Shown here one piece after another: positions 52,837 through 62,369 of a DNA stretch of 64,000 nt. A program made the translations under genes and the position numbers. How positions within the stretch are numbered: the stretch's first letter is position 1; every line of letters starts with the position of its first letter. This DNA is from Flavobacteriales bacterium (lineage in GTDB: Bacteria; Bacteroidota; Bacteroidia; NS11-12g; UBA9320), in the NCBI GenBank assembly GCA_020635455.1, contig JACJZT010000004.1:186001-250000 (forward strand), written 5' to 3'. The notes beneath the pieces are model-generated. The model was not told where the DNA came from. It did not search any database and saw only the letters and a program-made list of their open reading frames with translations.

Positions 52837-55263
52837 ATGACGAATTCTGAACAATTTTTAGTTGCACTTAATCAAGTGAGCCTGAAAGACATAGAACATG
52901 TTGGAGGGAAAAATGCCTCCCTTGGAGAAATGTTGCAAAATCTTGGAAAACTCGGTATACAGATCCCGGACGGTTTTGTTGTTACCGTTGCGGCATACAG
53001 AGAATTCATACGATTCAACAATCTTGACAATGAAATTCAAAAGATCATTTCTGAAATAAATTTTAGTGAGATTGAATCGTTGCGAAGAGGTGGACTTCAG
53101 GCAAGACAATTGTTAAAGAATTCAAAATTCCCAAAAGAACTCAGTGAGGCCATAATTCAAAAGTATTACGAACTAAGTAAGCAGTACAATCAGGATATGA
53201 CGGATGTTGCCGTCAGATCATCTGCTACAGCCGAGGACCTGCCGGATGCTTCCTTTGCCGGTCAGCAGGAAACTTACCTGAATGTAAGAGGTCCTGCGCA
53301 ATTGATCAATGCTGTACGAAATTGTTTTGCATCCATTTTTACCGACCGTGCAATTAGTTATCGAAACAGCTTCGGGTATGATCATTTCAGCATCGGGCTT
53401 TCAGTTTGTGTTCAAAAAATGGTTCGTTCTGATCTGGGATCTTCCGGTGTTGCATTTTCACTGGATACAGAAAGTGGGTTTAAAGATGTAGTCGTTATAA
53501 ATGCATCTTATGGTCTTGGTGAAATGATCGTTCAGGGTTCGGTATCTCCTGACGAATACATCGTATACAAACCAAAACTTCTTGAAGGATATCACAGCAT
53601 TATCGAAAAAAAACTCGGTAATAAAGACATTATGATGGTTTACGGTGATGACCCCGATGAAAGAGTAAAGACCATCCCGGTAGACAAAGGACTACAATCC
53701 TTGTATTGCCTGGATGAGGATCGGATCATTCAACTGTCAAAATGGGTAAGTAGCATAGAAAATCATTACACTGAACTCAAAGGTCAGTGGTGCCCAATGG
53801 ATGTGGAATGGGCGATTGACGGGTTATCAAAAGAGCTGTTTATTCTTCAGGCCAGACCGGAAACCATTCATTCTCAGAAGGACATTTCTGTAATCAATGA
53901 ATTCGTCATTGACCCTGAAACACCCAAAGAAACTTTACTTACAGGGATAGCTGTAGGAGATAAGCTTGGTACCGGAAAATGTTCAATAATGTTTTCACTT
54001 GACAAAAGAATTACGGACGGATATGAGTTCAAGGAAGGCGATGTTTTGGTGACAGATATGACCGATCCTGACTGGGAGCCTATCATGAAAAAAGCTTCAG
54101 CTATCATTACCAATAAGGGAGGCAGAACCTGTCACGCAGCCATTGTTGCAAGAGAGCTCGGTGTACCGGCTATTGTGGGGAGCGGCCATGCAACTGAAAT
54201 TCTGCATAATGGTATGGAAGTTACCGTTTCATGCTGCGAAGGTGATGTTGGAATGATCTATAAAGGCATATTGCCCTATAAGAAAGCTACAACTCACCTT
54301 TCGGACCTGCCAAAAGTGCACACCCCTATTATGTTAAACGTTGCTTCGCCGGATATGGCCTTTCGATTTTCATTTCTTCCTAATTCGGGAGTTGGTCTTG
54401 CACGTGAAGAATTTATCATTAACAATTATATTCAGGTGCATCCATTAGCCCTTTTACAACATCAAAATTTGAAGGATGCCGATTTAAGTCAGAAGATCAA
54501 AAAATTAACACGTGGTTTTGAGAACGAGGAGTCCTTTTTTATTCACCGGCTCAGCTACGGTATTGCCAAGATTGCTGCTTCTTTTAACCCCGGCAAGGTG
54601 ATCGTGCGATTCAGCGACTTTAAGAGCAATGAATATTACAACCTGCTTGGAGGTAAATATTTTGAACCAAGTGAAGAAAATCCAATGATTGGGTGGAGAG
54701 GCGCCAGCCGTTATTACTCTGATGATTACAGGCAGGCCTTCGGTTTAGAATGTAAAGCCATAAAGAAAGTTAGGGAAAACATGGGGCTATCCAATGTAGT
54801 GGTAATGATACCCTTTTGCCGAACCGTGGAAGAACTATTAAAAGTTCAGGAGGTTATGAGATCCTATGGACTTGAAAGAGGTAAGAACGGACTAGAGATC
54901 TATTTAATGGCAGAAATTCCATCAAACATTATACTGGCAGATGAATTTTCAAAGCATATCGACGGATTTTCCATTGGTTCGAATGATTTGACCCAACTCA
55001 CCTTGGGGCTCGACAGGGATTCGTCGCTTGTTGCGCATTTATATGACGAAAGAAACAATGCTGTTAAAGAATTACTAAGGATGCTAATTCACACGGCCAA
55101 GAAAAATAAAGTCAAGGTCGGAATATGTGGACAGGGTCCTTCTGATTTCCCGGACTTTGCGCAGTTTTTGGTAGAACTTGGAATTGACAGTATTTCCGTA
55201 ACTCCTGATTCCATTGTAAAAACCATTAAAGCAATATCAGAACTGGAAAAGAAAATTTATTGA
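52837..55263 (+). CDS. ppsA: Phosphoenolpyruvate synthase
   Basis: 808 aa. Makes PEP from pyruvate, ATP and water for gluconeogenesis. Domains in order: ATP-grasp nucleotide-binding part (GGKNASLGEM, VAVRSSATAEDLPDASFAGQ), swivelling phosphohistidine domain with KGGRTCHAAIVARELG (catalytic His about 431), and a TIM-barrel PEP-binding domain (IGSNDLTQLTLGLDRDS; GICGQGPSD with the acid/base Cys). The 276-bp AT-rich gap upstream holds a weak TACTTTG-like box near 52814 and nothing else seen. Confidence 0.95.
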   Translation: MTNSEQFLVALNQVSLKDIEHVGGKNASLGEMLQNLGKLGIQIPDGFVVTVAAYREFIRFNNLDNEIQKIISEINFSEIESLRRGGLQARQLLKNSKFPKELSEAIIQKYYELSKQYNQDMTDVAVRSSATAEDLPDASFAGQQETYLNVRGPAQLINAVRNCFASIFTDRAISYRNSFGYDHFSIGLSVCVQKMVRSDLGSSGVAFSLDTESGFKDVVVINASYGLGEMIVQGSVSPDEYIVYKPKLLEGYHSIIEKKLGNKDIMMVYGDDPDERVKTIPVDKGLQSLYCLDEDRIIQLSKWVSSIENHYTELKGQWCPMDVEWAIDGLSKELFILQARPETIHSQKDISVINEFVIDPETPKETLLTGIAVGDKLGTGKCSIMFSLDKRITDGYEFKEGDVLVTDMTDPDWEPIMKKASAIITNKGGRTCHAAIVARELGVPAIVGSGHATEILHNGMEVTVSCCEGDVGMIYKGILPYKKATTHLSDLPKVHTPIMLNVASPDMAFRFSFLPNSGVGLAREEFIINNYIQVHPLALLQHQNLKDADLSQKIKKLTRGFENEESFFIHRLSYGIAKIAASFNPGKVIVRFSDFKSNEYYNLLGGKYFEPSEENPMIGWRGASRYYSDDYRQAFGLECKAIKKVRENMGLSNVVVMIPFCRTVEELLKVQEVMRSYGLERGKNGLEIYLMAEIPSNIILADEFSKHIDGFSIGSNDLTQLTLGLDRDSSLVAHLYDERNNAVKELLRMLIHTAKKNKVKVGICGQGPSDFPDFAQFLVELGIDSISVTPDSIVKTIKAISELEKKIY

Positions 55264-55337
55264 AGATTTTTAAACCGGTTACACACCTTAATTTTAATAT
55301 AAAAAGCAGAACACCGGATTGATGACCCTTAAACCAA

Positions 55338-55368
55338 TTTGTTTGTTTTATAAATAATCTTACATTTG
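55338..55368 (+). promoter_or_regulatory. Promoter of the PAS-MBL operon
   Basis: TTTG (55338-55341), 19 nt, TACATTTG (55361-55368): consensus Bacteroidota spacing. The PAS gene ATG is 46 nt downstream. Confidence 0.6.
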
Positions 55369-55413
55369 TTTAAATAGATAATATTCCTTGTCGATAAAAT
55401 TGCCTGAAGAATC

Positions 55414-55809
55414 ATGTCAAGTCAGCAAATAGAATTAATCCTTAGTCGCCAATTGGCTGATAGTTTATCCATTCCCGTATTTCTTGTAGACACAAATGGA
55501 ACCTTGTTGTTTTATAATGAACCTGCAGAAGAAATTTTGGGAATGCGTTATGAAGAAACCGGTTCCATGCCCCCTGAAGAATGGTCAACTAAGTTTCAGC
55601 CACAAAGTAATGATGGTAAAATATTGGATCCTTCTGAATTACCACTTGTTCAGACACTCAAGGAAAAAACACCTTCGCATGGCGAATTTTGGATTAAAAG
55701 TATGAATGGGGAAATGCTTAAAATTTCAGTCACATCATACCCTATTATTGGTAGACCAAGTCGCTTTTTAGGAGCTGTAGCTTTGTTCTGGAAATCATCA
55801 AACACATGA
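55414..55809 (+). CDS. Single-domain PAS protein
   Basis: 131 aa, essentially one PAS fold (about 12-128: DSLSIPVFLVDTNGTLLFYNEPAEEILG, KSMNGEMLKISVTSYPI, FLGAVALFWKS). PAS domains sense ligands or redox state or mediate protein contacts; no output domain is attached. Its stop overlaps the start of the MBL-fold gene by 4 nt, so the two are translationally coupled and may work together. Confidence 0.8.
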   Translation: MSSQQIELILSRQLADSLSIPVFLVDTNGTLLFYNEPAEEILGMRYEETGSMPPEEWSTKFQPQSNDGKILDPSELPLVQTLKEKTPSHGEFWIKSMNGEMLKISVTSYPIIGRPSRFLGAVALFWKSSNT

Positions 55810-56642
55810 AAATTAGAATTTGGGGTTGCAGAGGATCTCTTCCTTCACCGGGGCCGGAAAAAAATATTTTCGGGGGAAACACTTCATGTGTTCAGATCAC
55901 ACACAACAAAACCTGCATCATACTTGATGGTGGTTCGGGGATCCAAAGACTGGGAATCGGTATCGATCAATCCATCACCAAAATAGACATTTTACTTACC
56001 CATCTTCACATCGATCACATTATGGGTTTAGGCTTTTTTCAGCCCTTCTACAACCCAAACATTACCATAAACATTTGGGGGCCATCAGCTTCAAAGGAAG
56101 GATTGCAGCAGCGCCTCAGAAGATATTTCTCTCCTCCCATCTTTCCGGTTCAGTTAAAGGAACTTCCCAGTAAACCGAATATCATTGAAATTAATTCAAG
56201 TCAGTTTGAAATTGATGATTTTAAAATAACCTCAGAATACGTTTGCCACCCTGGACCAACGGTTGGATACCGGCTGCAGCTAGGTGATACAGTTTTTACT
56301 TACATTCCTGATCACGAGCCCGCATTGGGTGCTTCTGATTATCCCAACAATCCGGAATGGACAAGTGGATATTCATTGGCTAAGGACGCCGATCTTTTAA
56401 TTCACGATGCCCAATATAAAACCTCTGAATACACAAGTCGTGTAGGTTGGGGGCATAGTTCCTTTGCCGATGCTGTAAAATTTGCTGAATTAACAAAAGT
56501 TAAAAAGATGTTGCTTTTCCATCATGATCCTCTTCACACTGACGAAACTCTCAAAGAATTATTCGCCGAAATATACAGGGACCAACATCAAAAACTTGAA
56601 CTGGAATTGGCGCAGGAAGGGAATATTTATTTCCTAACCTAA
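55806..56642 (+). CDS. MBL-fold metallo-hydrolase
   Basis: 278 aa. Metallo-beta-lactamase fold with the metal motif LLTHLHIDHIMG (HxHxDH), further ligands in VCHPGPTVGYRL, IPDHEP and a final His in LFHHDPLHTDE. The opening KIRIWGCRGSLPSPGPE resembles the PhnP/RNase Z-like subgroup, phosphodiesterases on nucleotides or second messengers. Substrate undetermined. The C-terminus converges with folA (9-bp overlap). Confidence 0.82.
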   Translation: MKIRIWGCRGSLPSPGPEKNIFGGNTSCVQITHNKTCIILDGGSGIQRLGIGIDQSITKIDILLTHLHIDHIMGLGFFQPFYNPNITINIWGPSASKEGLQQRLRRYFSPPIFPVQLKELPSKPNIIEINSSQFEIDDFKITSEYVCHPGPTVGYRLQLGDTVFTYIPDHEPALGASDYPNNPEWTSGYSLAKDADLLIHDAQYKTSEYTSRVGWGHSSFADAVKFAELTKVKKMLLFHHDPLHTDETLKELFAEIYRDQHQKLELELAQEGNIYFLT

Positions 56643-57137
56643 CAAACCTTTTCTCTCAAAAACTTTAAAAACAAAATCATATTCATTCTTTTCATCTTTA
56701 GGATATTTTTTTGATTCGGTCTCACGCCACTCGTTCAAATCGAAATCAGGAAAAAATGTATCTGCATGTTCGAAAGACCCGTCCACAAAAGAAATGTATA
56801 ATTTATCGGCCAACTCAAGTGCGTAGGAATAGATCTGGCCACCTCCAATTATAAAAACCTCTGTTTCACCTGAGTTCCTGGCCATTTCAATGGCATCGTT
56901 CAGATTAATGGCTGAAAGGATATCTTCTGCAGCCGACATCGTTGAACTAACCACCATATTGACCCTTCCCGGCAATGCTTTACCAATGGATTCAAAGGTT
57001 TTCCTTCCCATAACGATTGTATGACCCATGGTTAGATTCTTAAATAATTTAAGGTCGTTGCTCAATCTCCACATTAAGGTATTATCGGCTCCAATTTCCC
57101 TTTGTTTGCCCATGGCAACTATTATTGATATGATCAT
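56634..57137 (-). CDS. folA: Dihydrofolate reductase
   Basis: 167 aa. Reduces dihydrofolate to tetrahydrofolate with NADPH. Recognised by IISIIVAMGKQREIGADNTLMWRLSNDLKLFK (split here: the folate-binding segment spans about residues 2-33), GRKTFESIGKALPGR and IIGGGQIYSYAL. The usual LPW is LMW here. It lies 12 bp downstream of the pseudouridine synthase gene, same strand. Confidence 0.93.
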   Translation of the reverse strand: MIISIIVAMGKQREIGADNTLMWRLSNDLKLFKNLTMGHTIVMGRKTFESIGKALPGRVNMVVSSTMSAAEDILSAINLNDAIEMARNSGETEVFIIGGGQIYSYALELADKLYISFVDGSFEHADTFFPDFDLNEWRETESKKYPKDEKNEYDFVFKVFERKGLLG

Positions 57138-57149
57138 TGTTTCTCTCTC

Positions 57150-58205
57150 CTAATTTTTGCGGTCGTTCATGTCGTAGGTTTCATTTACCCGGGTCCACTT
57201 GAGTAAAACCTCTTGAAAATCATCCGGTAACTCAGAATCAAAATGCATATACTTTCCGGATACCGGGTGCACAAAACCTAGTGTTTTAGCATGCAATGCC
57301 TGTCTGGGCATGATTTGGAAACAGTTTTCAACAAATTGTTTGTACTTGCTGAACACAACACCCTTCAATATTTTATTACCTCCGTAATGCGAATCGTTGA
57401 ACAAGGTGTGTCCCAGATGTTTTAAATGGACTCTGATCTGATGCGTGCGTCCTGTTTCAAGCTTGCATTCAATATAGCTGACAAAGGTCAGATCACGCAA
57501 AAGTTTATAATGTGTAACGGCCGGTTTGCCGATTTCAGGATCGTCGTAAACTCTGAACATTTTACGGTCCTTTTCGGACCTGGCAATATTGCCGGTAATG
57601 GTTCCTTTTTCTTCTTTAAGATTTCCCCAGACCAGGGCGTGGTATACCCGATCAATGGTGTGTTCTTTAAATTGAAGTGCAAGATGATTTAATGCCTGTT
57701 CTGTTTTGGCAACGACCAGTAATCCGGAAGTGTCCTTGTCGATTCGGTGAACCAGCCATGGTCGGAGTTCGCCCGAAGGCACCTGTTGTTGAAAATGCCA
57801 GGCAAGTGCGTTTACAAGTGTACCGGTATAATTTCCGTAACCCGGATGAACCACCATACCCGGCTTTTTATTGATGATCGCCAGGGCTTCATCCTCATAA
57901 ACTATATCAATCGGAAGGTTTTCCGGAACGATCTCAGCCTCTCTGGGTTCCTGATAAGAAATTGCCAGTATCACATCGTCCGGTTTTACCTTGTAACTGG
58001 CCTTTGTTGAAAGTCCGTTAACCTTTATTCTTCCTTCATCGATGGCCTCTTTTACTTTAACTCTGGAGGCGTTTTCAACCCTGTTCATTAAATATTTGTC
58101 AATCCTCAGGGGTTCCTGTCCTTTGTCGATCACAAACCGGTGTGTCTCAAACTCTTCAATCTCTTCGTTCTCGAAATATTCTGTATCCTCCTTCGGTTTG
58201 CTCAT
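57150..58205 (-). CDS. rluD: RluA-family ribosomal pseudouridine synthase (RluD-like)
   Basis: 351 aa. An N-terminal S4 RNA-binding domain (about 30-90; RIDKYLMNRVENASRVKVKE) and a pseudouridine synthase catalytic domain (about 100-325) with the catalytic Asp in LVHRIDKDTSGLLVVAK and LETGRTHQIRVHL. RluD modifies helix 69 of 23S rRNA in E. coli; the same target is inferred here from the S4-containing architecture. Promoter unidentified; divergent from the phosphosugar isomerase. Confidence 0.88.
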   Translation of the reverse strand: MSKPKEDTEYFENEEIEEFETHRFVIDKGQEPLRIDKYLMNRVENASRVKVKEAIDEGRIKVNGLSTKASYKVKPDDVILAISYQEPREAEIVPENLPIDIVYEDEALAIINKKPGMVVHPGYGNYTGTLVNALAWHFQQQVPSGELRPWLVHRIDKDTSGLLVVAKTEQALNHLALQFKEHTIDRVYHALVWGNLKEEKGTITGNIARSEKDRKMFRVYDDPEIGKPAVTHYKLLRDLTFVSYIECKLETGRTHQIRVHLKHLGHTLFNDSHYGGNKILKGVVFSKYKQFVENCFQIMPRQALHAKTLGFVHPVSGKYMHFDSELPDDFQEVLLKWTRVNETYDMNDRKN

Positions 58206-58265
58206 GCCTGAATATTGGCTAAATATTGTATTTTCGCCACTACAAATTTAGTCTATAACAAGAAT

Positions 58266-59270
58266 ATGATTACACACCAATCTTCTCTCAACGATTTTCC
58301 ATCGCAAATAAAATACGTATTAAAGGAATATAAACCACACGGATATTCGTCAGACATGTTCTCAAATATTGTAATGGGTGGCCTTGGAGGAAGTGGGATT
58401 GGTTCGCAAATCGCCAAAACCTGGTTTTTCGACAAGTTGAATATACCTGTTGAAACGGTTTCAGATTATAACCTGCCTCATTTTGCAAATGAAAAAACCC
58501 TGGTTATTTTAAACTCTTATTCAGGAAATACCGAAGAAACCTTAAGCTTGTTTGAAGAGGCGCAGAAAAAAGCTTGCAAGATCATTTGTCTTGCTTCAGG
58601 AGGAAAACTTGCAGAACTGGCTAAGGAACATACTTTACCTTTATATCCAATTGAAACCGGATTTCAACCACGAATGACCATTGGTTATGGTTTATCCTAT
58701 CTTTTTATGATCCTGGGAGAATTGGCAGGTGAAGAGGTAAGGGCCGAACTGGAAAAAACGGTTGAAGTTTTTGAAAACAATCAGGAAGATCAAATCAAAT
58801 CAGCAGAGGATCTGTTCTTATATTTTAAGTCGTCATTTAAGAACAAGTTCGTTATTGTAGCGGATAAGTATTTCGCTCCGGTTGCCATAAGATTTTGCCA
58901 ACAATTAAACGAAAACTCGAAGCTTGAAGGTTTTGTAAATGTGCTGCCTGAAGCCAATCACAATGTAATCGAGTCTTATTATGGGAAACTGCAAACCAAT
59001 TTCATTTTTCTATATTGCGATCTGAATGAAAGAGTTCATGCCCGATTCGACTTTTTAACTTCTCATCTTGAAATGGATAATAACAAGGTTCTGAATATGC
59101 TCATTCCCGAATATTCTATTCCTGTAATATTCGATGTTATCTACCGGCTCGACTGGCTGTCGATTTTTCTTGGTGCCGAACACGGTTATGACCCAATGCA
59201 AATCAAGAACATAATAGAACTTAAAGATTACCTTTCAAATATTGAATACATTGATGAAAGTGATTTATAA
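58266..59270 (+). CDS. Bifunctional phosphoglucose/phosphomannose isomerase family protein (SIS domain)
   Basis: 334 aa from ATG 58266. Two SIS domains with GGLGGSGIGSQIAKT, NSYSGNTEETL and an EANHNVIESY segment, plus GAEHGYDP near the end, as in archaeal-type bifunctional PGI/PMI enzymes, which interconvert glucose-6-P, fructose-6-P and mannose-6-P. The longer frame back to 58215 was rejected because it crosses the promoter-like region. The PHP phosphatase gene follows 12 bp later. Confidence 0.85.
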   Translation: MITHQSSLNDFPSQIKYVLKEYKPHGYSSDMFSNIVMGGLGGSGIGSQIAKTWFFDKLNIPVETVSDYNLPHFANEKTLVILNSYSGNTEETLSLFEEAQKKACKIICLASGGKLAELAKEHTLPLYPIETGFQPRMTIGYGLSYLFMILGELAGEEVRAELEKTVEVFENNQEDQIKSAEDLFLYFKSSFKNKFVIVADKYFAPVAIRFCQQLNENSKLEGFVNVLPEANHNVIESYYGKLQTNFIFLYCDLNERVHARFDFLTSHLEMDNNKVLNMLIPEYSIPVIFDVIYRLDWLSIFLGAEHGYDPMQIKNIIELKDYLSNIEYIDESDL

Positions 59271-59282
59271 ATAATTTATTCC

Positions 59283-60020
59283 ATGGGGATTTTTGATTTC
59301 TTTAAATCGGACAAACCAAACGAGATTGCCGATACAACCCTAAAGGTAGACTTTCACTCCCATCTTCTGCCCGGTATCGACGATGGATGCCAGACTATGG
59401 AGGATACCCTTGAAAATATCAGGGAACTGCAGTCGCAGGGAATTGAAAAGATCCTTACGACTCCGCATATATTTAAGGAACTATACCCCAATACACCTGA
59501 AATTATCAGAGAAAAACTCGAATTGGTAAGAAAAACTCTTAAAGACAATGATCTGCAGATCGAAATCCATGCAGCCGCAGAATATTATCTGGATGAATGG
59601 TTTATACAGAATTTTAAGAATATGGAGATCCTTACCATTAAAGACAAATACATTCTGGTGGAAACGAATTACATGGAGCGTCCTCACTTTTTACAGGAAA
59701 TTTTATTTGAATTGCAAATTTCCGGCTATAAGGTAATTCTTGCACATCCGGAAAGGTATAATTACCTTCTTTCTGATTTCAGGCAGTTTGAAGACCTGTT
59801 CAATACCGGCGTTTTATTTCAATGTAACCTTCTGTCGTTTACGGGTTATTATTCACCTGTAATAAAAAAGGCGGCGCATTATTTACTAAAAAACAAAATG
59901 GTGCACATGGTGGGTTCAGACATTCATAAGATCAAGCATAGCAAAACCATTGGTCAGTTTAAAAAAACGAAAGAGTATAAAGACCTGATGAAACTGAACC
60001 TTTTAAACAATTCACTGTAA
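59283..60020 (+). CDS. PHP-domain tyrosine-protein phosphatase, CpsB/CapC type
   Basis: 245 aa. PHP-fold metal sites: VDFHSHLLPGIDDG, TTPHIFKELYPNTPE, AEYYLDEWF, LAHPERYNYL and GSDIHK. CpsB/YwqE enzymes remove phosphate from bacterial tyrosine kinases that control exopolysaccharide export. Kinase and export genes are not in the window. Co-transcribed with the sugar-phosphate isomerase, which fits polysaccharide precursor metabolism. Confidence 0.88.
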   Translation: MGIFDFFKSDKPNEIADTTLKVDFHSHLLPGIDDGCQTMEDTLENIRELQSQGIEKILTTPHIFKELYPNTPEIIREKLELVRKTLKDNDLQIEIHAAAEYYLDEWFIQNFKNMEILTIKDKYILVETNYMERPHFLQEILFELQISGYKVILAHPERYNYLLSDFRQFEDLFNTGVLFQCNLLSFTGYYSPVIKKAAHYLLKNKMVHMVGSDIHKIKHSKTIGQFKKTKEYKDLMKLNLLNNSL

Positions 60021-60139
60021 TATTTTATTCCCGGATCTTATAAACCGGATCATGAAAAATTGTTGGTAATTTTAGGTAAAACTTACCCCTTTCTCTCCCT
60101 TGAATTTCTAAAAAATCAATTAGGTTTGTAACCCTTAGC

Positions 60140-61858
60140 ATGGAACAATTTCTGGTATCTGCACGTAAGTATCGACCGGTTTCTTTCGAAACCATGATAG
60201 GTCAGGAACACATTACCGAAACACTCCTGAATGAGATAAAGCAAAACAGACTTGCACAATCCTTTTTGTTTACCGGACCAAGGGGGGTGGGTAAAACTAC
60301 ATGTGCCAGAATACTCGCCAGAGTGATCAACCTTGAAAGCGATGCGAAAATCCCAAAAGATTACGATTTTGCCTTCAATATATTCGAACTCGATGCAGCA
60401 TCCAACAATTCTGTTGATGACATACGACAATTGGTCGAACAGGTCCGTATCCCGCCCCAGATAGGAAAATATAAAGTATACATCATAGACGAGGTCCATA
60501 TGTTGAGTACAAATGCCTTTAATGCATTTTTGAAAACTTTGGAAGAACCGCCGTCCTATGCTATTTTCATATTGGCCACTACGGAAAAACATAAGATCCT
60601 GCCTACTATTTTGTCTCGTTGCCAGATCTTTAATTTCAAACGAATTGAACCGGCGGCAATCGTAAAACAGCTTCAGGAAATTTGCCAAAATGAAGAAATA
60701 AAGGCTGATGATAAAGCCTTACATGTTATCGCTTCAAAGGCTGACGGAGGAATGCGCGATGCTCTTTCCATGTTCGACCAGCTGGTAAGTTTCAGCAATA
60801 ACAAAACCATAAATTACGAGCAGGTAATTGAAAACCTCAATGTGCTTGACAACCGCTATTTTTTTGAAATTACCGATGCACTGAATTCGGCAGATTATGG
60901 AAAAGCCCTGGTTTTATTTGATGATATCTTAGGAAATGGATTTGACGGTCAGTTTTTTCTAAATGGTTTGGCTTCTCATTTCAGGGATTTGCTTGTAGTG
61001 CGACAAACATCTACCGCATTTCTGATAGGAGGATCGGGTCAGGCTGTCCCGGAGTACAAAACACAATCAATGAGCTTATCTGCAGGGTTCTTGATGAACG
61101 CAATTCAGGTAGCGGATCAATTTGATCAAAGTTATAAGAGCAGCCACAACCAACGCCTTCATGTTGAACTTGCATTGATAAAAATGGCAAACATTAATGC
61201 AGCGATCAATTTGGCAGAGGAACTTAAAAAAAAAACGCCTGAGCTAAGCGAAAAATCAATTTCAGAGCTTAAGGACGAAGAAAAAAGGAATTTACCCCAA
61301 AATAAGGCAGTCGAACTTTCAGTAGAAAAAAAGCCTTTAACGGGTAAAGTCCTTCGAGATCAAAGTGTATCTAAATTGGTCAACACTGTAAAGCTTGGTA
61401 ATATTAAAGATCTGGTCCATCATCATGACCCTAAAAAAGCGGTAGATCTCCATACCGAAAATAAAGAAGTAGACGTTGTTGAGGAAATTGAAGAAAGTCC
61501 TGTGGTAAGGCAGGAATTGAGAAGTGCTATCGAATCCTTTGCAAAAATCCAGAAAGACGAGGGCTTACATTTTGCTTACACCATGATTTCAGAATTGAAA
61601 ATTGAAGAAGTTGGTGAAATCTTGATCGTTACACTGACCAACAGCCGGGATAAAAACCAATTTGACGAGATCAAAGGTCGCTTTCTTCAGTTTATAAATA
61701 AACAAACCCATTCAGCTTTTTCACTCGAGATTAAAATTGAAAAACCTGAACATGAGGTCGTTACAGTATACACCAATAAAGAAAAATTTAGCTATCTGGC
61801 CAAGAAAAATCCATATTTGATCGATTTTGGAAAAGAGTTTGGTCTCGAAATTGAATAA
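60140..61858 (+). CDS. dnaX: DNA polymerase III subunit gamma/tau
   Basis: 572 aa. Clamp-loader ATPase: KYRPVSFETMIGQEHI, Walker A GPRGVGKTT (about 46-54), Walker B VYIIDEVHML, sensor ATTEKHKILPTILSRCQ. The zinc module usual between Walker A and B is absent: the segment NLESDAKIPKDYDFAFNIFE has no cysteines, as I recall for Flavobacteriia. The C-terminal part is charged (tau-like). TAGGTTTG (60121-60128) is a -7 box 11 nt before the ATG. Confidence 0.95.
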   Translation: MEQFLVSARKYRPVSFETMIGQEHITETLLNEIKQNRLAQSFLFTGPRGVGKTTCARILARVINLESDAKIPKDYDFAFNIFELDAASNNSVDDIRQLVEQVRIPPQIGKYKVYIIDEVHMLSTNAFNAFLKTLEEPPSYAIFILATTEKHKILPTILSRCQIFNFKRIEPAAIVKQLQEICQNEEIKADDKALHVIASKADGGMRDALSMFDQLVSFSNNKTINYEQVIENLNVLDNRYFFEITDALNSADYGKALVLFDDILGNGFDGQFFLNGLASHFRDLLVVRQTSTAFLIGGSGQAVPEYKTQSMSLSAGFLMNAIQVADQFDQSYKSSHNQRLHVELALIKMANINAAINLAEELKKKTPELSEKSISELKDEEKRNLPQNKAVELSVEKKPLTGKVLRDQSVSKLVNTVKLGNIKDLVHHHDPKKAVDLHTENKEVDVVEEIEESPVVRQELRSAIESFAKIQKDEGLHFAYTMISELKIEEVGEILIVTLTNSRDKNQFDEIKGRFLQFINKQTHSAFSLEIKIEKPEHEVVTVYTNKEKFSYLAKKNPYLIDFGKEFGLEIE

Positions 61859-61860
61859 GA

Positions 61861-62262
61861 TCAACCCATATCCATACAAAGTTCCACCAAAACCCCACAC
61901 GTACTTTTTGGATGTAAAAAGGCAATAAGCTTATTGTCGGCTCCTGGCTTGGGTTCCGGATGTATCATTTGAAAACCCGAAGCCTCCAGTCTCTTTATCT
62001 CAGAATAGATGTCTTTGGTATCAAATGCGATATGATGAATGCCCTCTCCCCTTTTTTCAATAAATTTTGCTATAACGCTGTTCTGGTTCGTTGCACTAAG
62101 TAATTCAATTTTGCTTTCACCGGTTTTAAAAAAAGTTGTTAAAACATTCTCGCTTTCAACAACTTCCTGTTTATAAGGCTCGGTTCCAAGTAACAGAGCA
62201 TAAAGCGCTTTGGATTGTTCCATATCTTTCACTGCGATGCCAATGTGTTCGATCTTATTCAT
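61861..62262 (-). CDS. mce: Methylmalonyl-CoA epimerase
   Basis: 133 aa, single VOC domain. Metal His in EHIGIAVKDMEQSKALY, GEGIHHIAFDTKDI and the Glu of GVLVELCMD; LLSATNQNSVIAKFIEKRG is typical of the family. Converts (S)- to (R)-methylmalonyl-CoA in propionate metabolism. The mutase genes are elsewhere. It converges with dnaX, 2 bp apart. Confidence 0.93.
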   Translation of the reverse strand: MNKIEHIGIAVKDMEQSKALYALLLGTEPYKQEVVESENVLTTFFKTGESKIELLSATNQNSVIAKFIEKRGEGIHHIAFDTKDIYSEIKRLEASGFQMIHPEPKPGADNKLIAFLHPKSTCGVLVELCMDMG

Positions 62263-62369
62263 ATTGCAAGAATACTAAATATTTGACTTGAATATAATTC
62301 CCGGAAATGAAAACTTTTTATTGCAAACTATGTTATATTTGCAGATAGAATTAGTCTAAATAAAAATTA